NCBI GenBank assembly: GCA_029935255.1
Contig: JAOZKS010000092.1
Span: 1-9,001, forward strand
DNA: 9,001 bases
Direction: 5' to 3'
DNA from: Pontiella sp.
GTDB lineage: Bacteria; Verrucomicrobiota; Kiritimatiellia; Kiritimatiellales; Pontiellaceae
The notes below the pieces were generated by a model. That model had not been told where the DNA came from, did not search any database, and saw only the letters and a program-made list of their open reading frames with translations. Both the position numbers and the translations under genes were made by a program. Positions 1-5,803 of the stretch are shown one piece after another (the stretch's first letter is position 1; every line of letters starts with the position of its first letter).

Positions 1-268
1 GCGAAGCCATTTCGCGAAGGGTGATGCGGGATAGACCGAATTTCCGGTAGACGGCATGCGGACGACCGGTTACGGAACAGCGGTTCATGATGCGGTTGGG
101 GTTTGCATCCAGTGGAAGCGAGCGCAACTTGCGTACGGCGGCTATTCGATCTTCGGGGGAAGTCGATGGGCTCTTGATGGTTGCTTTGAGTTCGGTGCGG
201 AGTACGCGGTATTTCGCGGCACATTTGATGCGCTGTTCGTTCTTAGCGATTTTGCTCTTTTTAGCCAT
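1..268 (-). CDS. rpsN: 30S ribosomal protein S14, long zinc-free form (3' end missing)
   Basis: Small-subunit ribosomal protein that binds 16S rRNA in the 30S head. The minus-strand reading from the ATG at 268 begins MAKKSKIAKNEQR and is open for 89 codons to the window edge. It contains the S14 core NRCSVTGRPHAVYRKFGLSR (about residues 62-81) and then REMAS. The long form is about 100 residues, so roughly the last dozen (normally a GEIPG..KxSW-like tail) lie outside the window. Only two cysteines (16 and 64) are seen, so this is the C-minus, zinc-independent type and not the 61-residue zinc-ribbon type. An AAAAGG sits 12 nt before the ATG. The gene is the first of its transcript, divergent from gltA, so it is not in the usual spc-operon position between rplE and rpsH. 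Identity is very secure. Confidence 0.96.
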   Translation of the reverse strand, partial: MAKKSKIAKNEQRIKCAAKYRVLRTELKATIKSPSTSPEDRIAAVRKLRSLPLDANPNRIMNRCSVTGRPHAVYRKFGLSRITLREMAS

Positions 269-309
269 ATATCTTTTGTTCCTTTTGTTGAAAGACCCGT
301 GGATGAAAC

Positions 310-338
310 ATAATAGAGAGGGGGCGTGCAACTATAAA
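310..338 (-). promoter_or_regulatory. Candidate sigma70-type promoter for rpsN
   Basis: Read on the minus strand, TTTATA (333-338) and TATTAT (310-315) are separated by 17 bp. They match the TTGACA/TATAAT consensus at 4/6 and 5/6. The -10 ends 41 bp before the rpsN ATG, leaving a short leader. The prediction rests only on sequence match and position. Confidence 0.4.
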
Positions 339-407
339 ACAATGAAAAATAGTCGGCCCGTAAATGCCTCTTGCTTGCCCGAACGCATACCTCCGGTGCT
401 TTTAGTC

Positions 408-435
408 TTGCAAGTAGAGGCGAGAACCGTATTTT
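408..435 (+). promoter_or_regulatory. Weak candidate promoter for gltA
   Basis: TTGCAA (408-413), a 16-bp spacer and TATTTT (430-435) lie upstream of gltA. Each hexamer matches the sigma70 consensus at 4/6, so this is only a candidate. The -10 ends 40 bp before the ATG. It is back to back with the rpsN promoter candidate, in keeping with the divergent genes. Confidence 0.25.
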
Positions 436-437
436 TA

Positions 438-453
438 TCTCTTTTAGAAGAGA
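438..453 (+). repeat. Small inverted repeat in the gltA leader
   Basis: TCTCTT, a TTAG loop and AAGAGA form a perfect 6-bp stem. It begins 2 bp after the candidate -10 and ends 11 bp before the AGGAG ribosome binding site (465-469) of gltA. It could be a weak 5'-leader hairpin or a protein site at the transcription start. It is A/T-rich and short, so it may be chance. Confidence 0.25.
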
Positions 454-475
454 AATAGACCGTTAGGAGCTTTAA

Positions 476-1765
476 ATGTTAGAAACAAATAATTTGGGAG
501 TTGCCGAGCTTAAAGTCGAGGGGAAAACCATTGAACTCCCGCTTTTCGAGGGTTCGGAAGGTGAGAAGGCTATCGACATTCGTGCGTTGCGCAAGGAAAC
601 GGGGTGTGTTACCTATGATCCCGGTTTTGTGAATACCGGATGCTGCAAGAGCGAGATTACTTATATCGATGGGGAGAAGGGCATCCTGCGCTATCGTGGA
701 TACGACATCAACGACCTAGCTGAAAAGTGCGAGTTTGTTGATGTGGCCTATCTGCTGATCCACGGTGTGTTGCCGAGCAAAACGCAGCATGAGGAGTTTT
801 CAACTCTCCTTAACACCCATTCCTTGCTGCACGAAGATATGCGGCATTTCTTCAACAGCTTTCCGGATCATGCGCATCCGATGGCCACGCTCTCTGCCAT
901 GGCGGTTTCGCTTTCCTCCTTCTATCCAGAACTGGAGGACACCAGCAAACAGGAAAATATTGATTACAAGGTGACTCGACTGCTTTCTAAAATGCGCACG
1001 GCAGCCGCCTTTTCCTACAAGAAGTCGATTGGCCATCCGATCGTCCAACCCCGCCATGACCTGAAATACTGCGAAAACTTTCTGAACATGATGTTCTCGA
1101 CTCCGGTGAATAACTATCAGGTCGATCCCGTGGTATCCAAGGCGCTCAATAAGTTGCTGATCCTGCATGCCGACCACGAACAAAACTGTTCGGCATCGGT
1201 GGTGAAAATGGTGGGGAGTTCCGATGCGAATCTATATGCATCCATTTCTGCCGGCATTTGTGCGCTCTGGGGGCCGCTGCATGGCGGTGCCAACCAGCAT
1301 GTGATTGAAATGCTTGAGAAAATCATTGTCGAAGATGGGGGCAATGTCAAAAAAGTGATCGAGCGTGCTAAGGATAAAAACGATTCCTTCCGTCTGATGG
1401 GAGTTGGGCACCGCGTCTATAAATCCTATGACCCCCGCGCTAAAGTGGCTAAGCAAATGTGCAAGGATGTACTCGCCCAGTTGGGCGTGAGCGATCCGCT
1501 GGTTGATCTGGCTCAAGAGCTGGAGGCCGCCGTGCTGGCCGATGATTATTTCCAGAGCCGCAACCTCTATCCGAACATCGATTTCTACACCGGCCTGACT
1601 TACCGCGCCATGGGAATTCCAACGGATATGTTTACCGTGATGTTTGCCATCGGCCGTATCCCCGGATGGATTTCGCAATGGCTGGAAATGAAGGAGGATC
1701 CGCACGGACGAATCGGTCGTCCACGCCAAATCTACACGGGTCCGACCAAACGCGCGGTTTCCTAA
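476..1765 (+). CDS. gltA: Citrate synthase
   Basis: Condenses oxaloacetate and acetyl-CoA to citrate, the entry step of the TCA cycle; cytoplasmic. The 429 residues match the length of the E. coli-type (type II, usually hexameric) enzyme. The family blocks run in order: GILRYRGYDI (69-78), LLIHGVLPS (93-101), HADHEQN (231-237), GPLHGGANQH (266-275), MGVGHRVYKSYDPRA (308-322), NIDFYTG (367-373) and GRPRQIYTG (414-422). By alignment with E. coli the catalytic triad is H269, H312 and D369, and oxaloacetate-binding histidines and arginines are present (H231/H234, R415, R417). AGGAG lies 6 nt before the ATG, which supports this start. The next gene starts 26 bp after the stop with no terminator visible between. 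The family also contains 2-methylcitrate synthases, but the length and the N-terminal domain of about 60 residues favour true citrate synthase. Confidence 0.96.
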   Translation: MLETNNLGVAELKVEGKTIELPLFEGSEGEKAIDIRALRKETGCVTYDPGFVNTGCCKSEITYIDGEKGILRYRGYDINDLAEKCEFVDVAYLLIHGVLPSKTQHEEFSTLLNTHSLLHEDMRHFFNSFPDHAHPMATLSAMAVSLSSFYPELEDTSKQENIDYKVTRLLSKMRTAAAFSYKKSIGHPIVQPRHDLKYCENFLNMMFSTPVNNYQVDPVVSKALNKLLILHADHEQNCSASVVKMVGSSDANLYASISAGICALWGPLHGGANQHVIEMLEKIIVEDGGNVKKVIERAKDKNDSFRLMGVGHRVYKSYDPRAKVAKQMCKDVLAQLGVSDPLVDLAQELEAAVLADDYFQSRNLYPNIDFYTGLTYRAMGIPTDMFTVMFAIGRIPGWISQWLEMKEDPHGRIGRPRQIYTGPTKRAVS

Positions 1766-1791
1766 TCTCGACCATCTGCAAAGGTTTTATC

Positions 1792-2184
1792 ATGAGCCAG
1801 AAAAGCAACAATGATCACGAAGTGGTCGAGCTCCGGTTTCTCGAGAAAATTTCAGACCGTCTACCTGAAGACCTCGAAGTCCTTCAGGCACTTGCCGATC
1901 TCTACACCAAAACCGGTCAATTCGAGAAGGGGTTGGCCATCGATATAAAGCTTAGTCAGCAACTCCCGAACGACGATTTCGTTTGGTACAACCTGGGGTG
2001 CTCCTACGCGCTCACAAAGCATTCAGACAAAGCCTTTGATGCGTTGAACAAGGCGATTGAGATTGGGTATGCAGATTATGATTGGATGAAGGTGGATACG
2101 GATCTCAACAGTCTACATGCCGATCCGCGTTTTGAATCATTACTCAATTGGCTCTACACGGCCTGTAACGAAGAAGAACTGTGA
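1792..2184 (+). CDS. Small tetratricopeptide-repeat protein with TPR end-of-group motif
   Basis: A 130-residue protein probably acting as a cytoplasmic protein-protein interaction scaffold; partner unknown. The reading frame is open further upstream into gltA, but the ATG at 1792 is preceded by AAAGG with a 7-nt gap and gives a non-overlapping gene, so it is preferred. Residues about 25-60 (LEVLQALADLYTKTGQFEKGLAIDIK) and 62-93 (FVWYNLGCSYALTKHSDKAFDALNKAIEIG) form two TPR units. The tail (about 94-119: YADYDWMK.DTDLNSLHADPRFESLL) matches the capping 'TPR end-of-group' pattern, in which a WM/L..D.DL..L..DPRF block closes the superhelix. There is no signal peptide or membrane segment. It lies between gltA and the ROK regulator with gaps of 26 and 18 bp, suggesting cotranscription. 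The family call is firm; the function is not known. Confidence 0.85.
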   Translation: MSQKSNNDHEVVELRFLEKISDRLPEDLEVLQALADLYTKTGQFEKGLAIDIKLSQQLPNDDFVWYNLGCSYALTKHSDKAFDALNKAIEIGYADYDWMKVDTDLNSLHADPRFESLLNWLYTACNEEEL

Positions 2185-2202
2185 TCATCACAGGAGGATA
2201 AT

Positions 2203-3384
2203 ATGCCAAAGCCGATACCGGAATATATCAAGAACCGCTACGCACTCGACGACCTAACGAGTTCCATTCGACTTTTGCAGATTTTGGATGAACGCAAGAA
2301 TATCACGCAGGCGCAAGGTGCCGAAGCCATGGGGCTTTCCATCGGCACATGCAATCTGCACTTCCAGAAGTTGGAATACATCGGTCTGATCCGCCGCGCG
2401 GAAACCGTTAGCATGGGGCGTGGCCGGTCCACCATTATCTGGGAGATGGCCAAGACAAAAAATTTCTTCCTGCTATTAATGTTCGACACCCCATATTTCC
2501 AGGCCTCGCTGGTCGATTTAAACGGCAAGGTTTTGCTTGAGGAAAACATGGACCTTAGCGGGGTCTCCGAAGCTCCAATGATCAAGAAACTGGTGGATGA
2601 CTTCGTGGTAAAAGCGAGTGAGCTGGCCAACGGAAAAAGCGGCACAATCCGGCAGGTATTCATGGGGCTCCCCGGCATTCTTGATCCTGAATCCTGTATG
2701 GTGGTCAACGCCGTTAACTTTCCGGTGCTCAACGGAATCGATTTTCAGGCAATGCTTCAAGAACGTCATGGATTTCCATGCTGTTGCGGCCCCCTGGCTC
2801 TGGCGTTCTATTATGGCGAGATCCAACAATCCGCCCCTGATGCGCGCACCATGGTTTTATTTTGGGATTTGGGAACCGGAATGGTCGCTGGAGTTGGAAG
2901 GCGTGTTATTTCACAAATTCAGGACACGCTTTTCTCCATCGGGGGAATCGGTCATGTGAGTATCGAACGTGATGGCAAGCTTTGCCACTGCGGAAAAAAG
3001 GGATGTCTTGAGGCCTATACCGGTGGATGGGCGATGATTGACGCTCTGGCGGACGACAACATCCAAAGTCTGGAATCCTTCCGCCATGCGGTGCTTGATG
3101 GAAATACCGAAGCAGTAAAGGTGGCCGGCGATGCGGCATACATACTGGGAAAGAATCTGGCTTGGCCATTACAAGTTATGAGAAGCAACCAGCTGATTGT
3201 GAGCGGACCTCTTTCAAGCATTTATTCCGCAATAGAAGAGCGCTTTATTGAAGGGCTGGGTACTGCGTTTAATGCGTCTGAAATCGCGGCCCTAAACGTC
3301 GTGTGCAGCACGGATGTGGAAAATACGATGCAAGTGGGTGCCTTCAACTGCGCCCGCCGCCGTTTTTTCTACCCCGACGAGTAG
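2203..3384 (+). CDS. ROK-family transcriptional regulator (NagC/Mlc/XylR-like), kinase residues lost
   Basis: Likely sugar-responsive DNA-binding repressor or activator. Of 393 residues, about 20-82 form a winged helix-turn-helix (LLQILDERKNITQAQGAEAM, then SIGTCNLHFQKLEYIGLIRR and a wing with GRGRS). The rest is a ROK (actin-like ATPase) sensor domain: LPGILDPES (156-164), WDLGTGMVAGV (221-231), and the ROK zinc signature H251 with CHCGKKGCLE (261-270; ligands C261, C263, C268). The phosphate-1 loop normally DxGGTK reads FDTPYFQ (94-100), without glycines. At the catalytic ND(A)N position after FP (191-192) the protein has CCCGPLALA, with Leu198 apparently replacing the catalytic Asp. It therefore probably senses but does not phosphorylate a sugar. 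AGGAGG sits 5 nt before the ATG. The gene is convergent with the araC-type gene, and a hexosamine operon lies beyond. A role in controlling that operon is inferred from proximity only. Confidence 0.88.
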   Translation: MPKPIPEYIKNRYALDDLTSSIRLLQILDERKNITQAQGAEAMGLSIGTCNLHFQKLEYIGLIRRAETVSMGRGRSTIIWEMAKTKNFFLLLMFDTPYFQASLVDLNGKVLLEENMDLSGVSEAPMIKKLVDDFVVKASELANGKSGTIRQVFMGLPGILDPESCMVVNAVNFPVLNGIDFQAMLQERHGFPCCCGPLALAFYYGEIQQSAPDARTMVLFWDLGTGMVAGVGRRVISQIQDTLFSIGGIGHVSIERDGKLCHCGKKGCLEAYTGGWAMIDALADDNIQSLESFRHAVLDGNTEAVKVAGDAAYILGKNLAWPLQVMRSNQLIVSGPLSSIYSAIEERFIEGLGTAFNASEIAALNVVCSTDVENTMQVGAFNCARRRFFYPDE

Positions 3385-3407
3385 GCGCTGATTTATTTTT
3401 CGACCGA

Positions 3408-4277
3408 TCAGATCTGCAGCCGATAGGTGCGCGGGGTCTGGCCGGTTTCTTTTTTGAAAACCCGGCTAAACGACTGGGGTGAACCAAAGCCCGCTTCCTC
3501 TGAAATGTCCGCCATCGACAAGTTGGTTGTGCGCAAGAGGGCCATCGCCCGGTTGATTCGATAATTCTGGATATAGCTCCCCAAGGGAATGCCTGCGGAG
3601 TCCTTAAAGCGGGTTCGCAAGCGGGATTCCGATAGCTCCATCGCGTTGGCCAGGTCAGCCACACCAACGGTTCGTCCCCGCCATTCCGACATGAGTCGAT
3701 TGACCGCCCGCAGCAGTTCATCCGCCGGTTCCGGCGGCAGATCCGATGCGGTGGCCTGCCGATCCTGCATAAGCGCAAGTAGCAGGCGCATAAGCGTGGC
3801 TTGCAACTGTTCCGCCTGAAGATCGCCCCCCCATTGAGGATCGGTGAGTCGCCCCCATTCCTCCGTCAGGTCATCACGAGTCTGGCGGGTGTGGGCGCTG
3901 GCATCGATCACCCGGTTTCGTAACGGCTCAAGGAAGGTCCGCGGCTCTAATTCGAACGTGCAGAAAAGCCAGTTGAGGGTTTGGGATCGCGGCAGGCTGA
4001 AGTGGTGGAACTGGTACGGGAAAATAAGCAGTGCCTGATCGGGACGGAGGGGCAGGGCAAGATTATCAACGTGTATATGCCCCTCGGTTTCTAAGTTGAG
4101 TGCCAACACAAATCGATGGTGCGACCGGTTTTGCAGCGCTTCCTGCTGCAACTTCTTTTTGGTAAGTCGCTGGAACATGAGAATGTTGGTCGGGGTGGGC
4201 AGTTCGCTCTTTCCGATCCCCTTGAAATAATCCAACGGTTCTTCCAACTGAAGACGGGCTTTTTTTCCTGAACTCAT
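3408..4277 (-). CDS. AraC-family transcriptional regulator with cupin sensor domain
   Basis: Probable activator or dual regulator of the divergent hexosamine operon. The 289-residue protein has an N-terminal cupin-like AraC ligand domain (about 50-110; LALPLRPDQALLIFPYQFHH resembles the L.pGd.lLi.P...H core). The C-terminal DNA-binding domain (about 190-286) has two helix-turn-helix motifs. The first is VADLANAMELSESRLRTRFK (206-225). The second is SMADISEEAGFGSPQSFSRV (254-273), followed by FKKETGQTPRTYR (274-286), the AraC/XylS signature. The ATG at 4277 is the first Met in frame, and no purine-rich ribosome site precedes it; instead a promoter -10 ends 6 bp upstream, suggesting a leaderless message. 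The next in-frame Met (residue 34) would cut into the N-terminal region and also lacks a ribosome site. Its stop lies 23 bp from the stop of the convergent ROK gene, with no clear shared terminator. Family certain; target inferred from divergent position and operator-like repeats. Confidence 0.92.
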   Translation of the reverse strand: MSSGKKARLQLEEPLDYFKGIGKSELPTPTNILMFQRLTKKKLQQEALQNRSHHRFVLALNLETEGHIHVDNLALPLRPDQALLIFPYQFHHFSLPRSQTLNWLFCTFELEPRTFLEPLRNRVIDASAHTRQTRDDLTEEWGRLTDPQWGGDLQAEQLQATLMRLLLALMQDRQATASDLPPEPADELLRAVNRLMSEWRGRTVGVADLANAMELSESRLRTRFKDSAGIPLGSYIQNYRINRAMALLRTTNLSMADISEEAGFGSPQSFSRVFKKETGQTPRTYRLQI

Positions 4278-4279
4278 GT

Positions 4280-4299
4280 GTGCAGAATATCTTCTGCAC
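4280..4299. promoter_or_regulatory. Perfect 20-bp dyad operator candidate at the araC-type start
   Basis: GTGCAGAA (4280-4287), TATC, TTCTGCAC (4292-4299): perfect 8-bp inverted arms around a 4-bp centre. It covers the whole predicted -10 of the araC-type gene and ends 2 bp before its ATG. A protein bound here would block that promoter. Twofold symmetry suits a dimeric repressor (for example a ROK regulator) better than an AraC-type protein, which generally prefers direct repeats. If transcribed with a leader it could also form a hairpin directly before the start codon. The bound protein is not known. Confidence 0.6.
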
Positions 4300-4311
4300 T
4301 GAAATAGTCAA
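4284..4311 (-). promoter_or_regulatory. Candidate promoter of the araC-type gene, predicted leaderless
   Basis: On the minus strand, TTGACT (4306-4311) and TATTCT (4284-4289) are spaced 16 bp and match the sigma70 consensus at 5/6 and 4/6. Only 6 bp separate the -10 from the ATG, so initiation should fall at or next to the A of the start codon. The -35 lies inside the left direct repeat and the -10 inside the 20-bp dyad, so both elements could be occluded by regulators. Confidence 0.45.
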
Positions 4312-4320
4312 TATAGTTAA
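4306..4320. repeat. Direct repeat copy 1, candidate AraC-type half-site
   Basis: AGTCAATATAGTTAA; its partner at 4326-4340 matches 13 of 15 positions. The first nine bases are identical in both. This copy contains the predicted -35 of the araC-type gene on the minus strand, which would allow autoregulation. Confidence 0.55.
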
Positions 4321-4325
4321 AAAAA

Positions 4326-4340
4326 AGTCAATATTGGTAA
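4326..4340. repeat. Direct repeat copy 2, candidate AraC-type half-site
   Basis: AGTCAATATTGGTAA, offset exactly 20 bp from copy 1, about two helical turns, so both would face the same side of the DNA. AraC-family proteins are known to bind tandem direct half-sites about 21 bp apart next to the -35. This copy ends 4 bp before the candidate -35 of the kinase operon. An A8 run (4319-4326) joins the two copies and may bend the DNA. Confidence 0.55.
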
Positions 4341-4344
4341 TTAA

Positions 4345-4373
4345 TTGATCTTTATGTGATTCCACGATCTAGA
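4345..4373 (+). promoter_or_regulatory. Weak candidate promoter of the hexosamine operon
   Basis: TTGATC (4345-4350), a 17-bp spacer and TCTAGA (4368-4373). The -35 matches the sigma70 consensus at 4/6 and the -10 only at 3/6, as would fit a promoter that needs an activator. It lies directly downstream of the direct repeats and its -10 ends 38 bp before the kinase ATG. The exact start site cannot be fixed from sequence. Confidence 0.3.
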
Positions 4374-4381
4374 CATCATGG
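4362..4381. promoter_or_regulatory. Near-perfect 20-bp palindrome at the operon start
   Basis: CCACGAT (4362-4368), CTAGAC, ATCATGG (4375-4381): 7-bp arms pairing at 6 of 7 positions. It overlaps the weak -10 and probable start of the hexosamine operon, a repressor-type position. It differs in sequence from the dyad at 4280-4299, so if both are real they would bind different proteins or differ in affinity. Confidence 0.35.
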
Positions 4382-4400
4382 TTCTTCAATTTATAAAAAC

Positions 4401-4405
4401 AGGTG
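4401..4405 (+). promoter_or_regulatory. Ribosome binding site that fixes the kinase start
   Basis: AGGTG lies 6 nt before the ATG at 4412. An in-frame GTG at 4403 overlaps this site and so cannot use it; the ATG at 4421 is too far at 15 nt. The start at 4412 is therefore preferred. Confidence 0.6.
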
Positions 4406-4411
4406 ATTACT

Positions 4412-5803
4412 ATGGAACTGATGATTAAACCCGTGCTTGATCCAGAATTCGTCCCCGCCGTGCTGTGGAACCGCGCCTACCAAAAAAAGGCGACGGAATC
4501 CGGAGCCCCGGTCAAGGTGGTTGTTGCGTTGGTACGTCCCGACCAGACCTGCTCGGTTTTTGAAACGGAACTTCTTCCGCTGACCGTCGAAAATGAAACC
4601 GCAACCCTTCGCTACATGGAACGCACGCTCAAGTTTCTTCTCTGGCAACGTGGCGGCAGCAAGGTGCTCATTGCCGGTTGTGATCCGATTGCCGAACAAC
4701 TTGCGGCGATCTACTCCCCCGGGGGCGAGCGCAGTTTCGATCACGAATTTTTCGGGCAGAAAACCTATCTTGAAACCCTGGAACTCAAAATCTGTTCGTT
4801 CGAGCAAATTCCCGAGGCGAAAGAAACGACGATCCCGTTGGGCCGCCACCTCGACGGCTGCCGCATCGGCTTCGACCTCGGCGGTTCCGACCGCAAATGC
4901 GCGGCGGTCATTGACGGTGAAGTGGTTTTTTCCGAAGAGGTGGAATGGAACCCCTATTTCGAGAGCGATCCGACCTATCACATTGAAGGCATTAACGACA
5001 CACTCAAGCGTGCCGCCGCCCACTTGCCGCGGGTCGATGCCATTGGTGGAAGTTCGGCTGGCGTCTATGTGAATAGCGAGGTGCGAGTGGCCTCCCTTTT
5101 TCGTGGGGTTTCTCCGGAAGATTTCGAATCGAAGGTCCGCCGCATATTCTTCGACCTGAAGGAGCGTTGGGATAATATTCCCTTCGATGTCGTGAACGAC
5201 GGTGAGGTTACGGCGCTGGCTGGGTCGATGTCGATGAAGGAAAATGCGGTGTTGGGCCTGGCGATGGGCACGAGCGAAGCCGTTGGCTATGTTACTCCCG
5301 AAGGCAATATTACGCCGTGGCTCAATGAGCTCGCCTTTGCCCCGGTCGACTTCCGCGAGAACGCCCCGGCCGACGAATGGTCGGGCGATCTCGGTTGCGG
5401 TGTGCAGTATTTCTCTCAGCAGGCCGTGGCCCGGTTGGTTCCTGCTTCGGGGATTGACCTGCCCGCCGACATGCCGTTTCCCGAACAGCTCGTCGAGGTG
5501 CAGAAACTCATGGCCGAAGGCGACGGGCGCGCGGCGAAGATCTATTCCACCATCGGCACCTATCTCGGCTACACGATCGCACACTATGCGGATTACTACG
5601 ATATGCGCAAAATGCTGTTGCTCGGTCGTGTGACCAGCGGGCAGGGTGGATCGATTATTATCGAAAAGGCGCGGGAAGTCCTTGCCGCCGAGTTCCCTGA
5701 ACTTGAAAAACAGATTGAAATCGTAACCCCGAACGAGAAGGATAAGCGCCACGGACAAGCCGTGGCTGCCGCCAGCCTTCCCCTGATTGGAGAAAATCAA
5801 TGA
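4412..5803 (+). CDS. ROK-like sugar kinase with extra N-terminal region, probably acting on an amino sugar
   Basis: Predicted cytoplasmic ATP-dependent sugar kinase, 463 residues, well above the roughly 300 of a typical ROK kinase. Residues 1-150 are an added region of unknown role. The actin-like ATPase fold follows: phosphate-1 loop FDLGGSDRKCAAV (154-166), a GGSSAGVYVNSE segment (212-223), the catalytic VNDGEVTALAGS block (261-272; Asp263 as likely base), phosphate-2 LGLAMGTSEAVGYV (281-294) and an adenosine-side LLLGRVTSGQGGS (402-414). The usual ROK cysteine zinc motif (CxCGxxGC) is absent; the matching stretch is around DEWSGDLGCGVQYF (321-334). It is the first gene of a five-gene operon and overlaps the next by 4 bp (ATGA), indicating translational coupling. 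Its neighbours point to GlcNAc, GalNAc or a deacetylated form as substrate, with C6 phosphorylation the simplest guess. Kinase fold likely; substrate unproven. Confidence 0.78.
   Translation: MELMIKPVLDPEFVPAVLWNRAYQKKATESGAPVKVVVALVRPDQTCSVFETELLPLTVENETATLRYMERTLKFLLWQRGGSKVLIAGCDPIAEQLAAIYSPGGERSFDHEFFGQKTYLETLELKICSFEQIPEAKETTIPLGRHLDGCRIGFDLGGSDRKCAAVIDGEVVFSEEVEWNPYFESDPTYHIEGINDTLKRAAAHLPRVDAIGGSSAGVYVNSEVRVASLFRGVSPEDFESKVRRIFFDLKERWDNIPFDVVNDGEVTALAGSMSMKENAVLGLAMGTSEAVGYVTPEGNITPWLNELAFAPVDFRENAPADEWSGDLGCGVQYFSQQAVARLVPASGIDLPADMPFPEQLVEVQKLMAEGDGRAAKIYSTIGTYLGYTIAHYADYYDMRKMLLLGRVTSGQGGSIIIEKAREVLAAEFPELEKQIEIVTPNEKDKRHGQAVAAASLPLIGENQ

Noticed and set aside
87..458. A 123-codon plus-strand frame over rpsN and the intergenic region
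   Set aside because: More than half of it lies antisense to the clearly recognised S14 gene, there is no convincing ribosome site, and the product matches no family I know.
1666..1791. Upstream extension of the TPR gene into gltA
   Set aside because: Open in frame, but it overlaps the gltA 3' end. The ATG at 1792 has a properly spaced AAAGG site, and the TPR homology begins after it.
2181..2191. Short palindrome GTGAT-C-ATCAC between the TPR and ROK genes
   Set aside because: Only 5-bp arms with part of the TPR stop codon inside; too short to call an operator without a second copy.
3385..3411. Possible bidirectional terminator between the convergent ROK and AraC-type genes (CTGAT ... ATCAG)
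   Set aside because: Only a 5-bp stem with a 14-base loop and no GC-rich stem followed by a T run; not a convincing intrinsic terminator.
4066..4365. A 99-codon minus-strand frame overlapping the start of the araC-type gene
   Set aside because: It is in another frame from the AraC-type protein, has no ribosome site and runs through the control region and the cupin-coding part; judged a chance frame.
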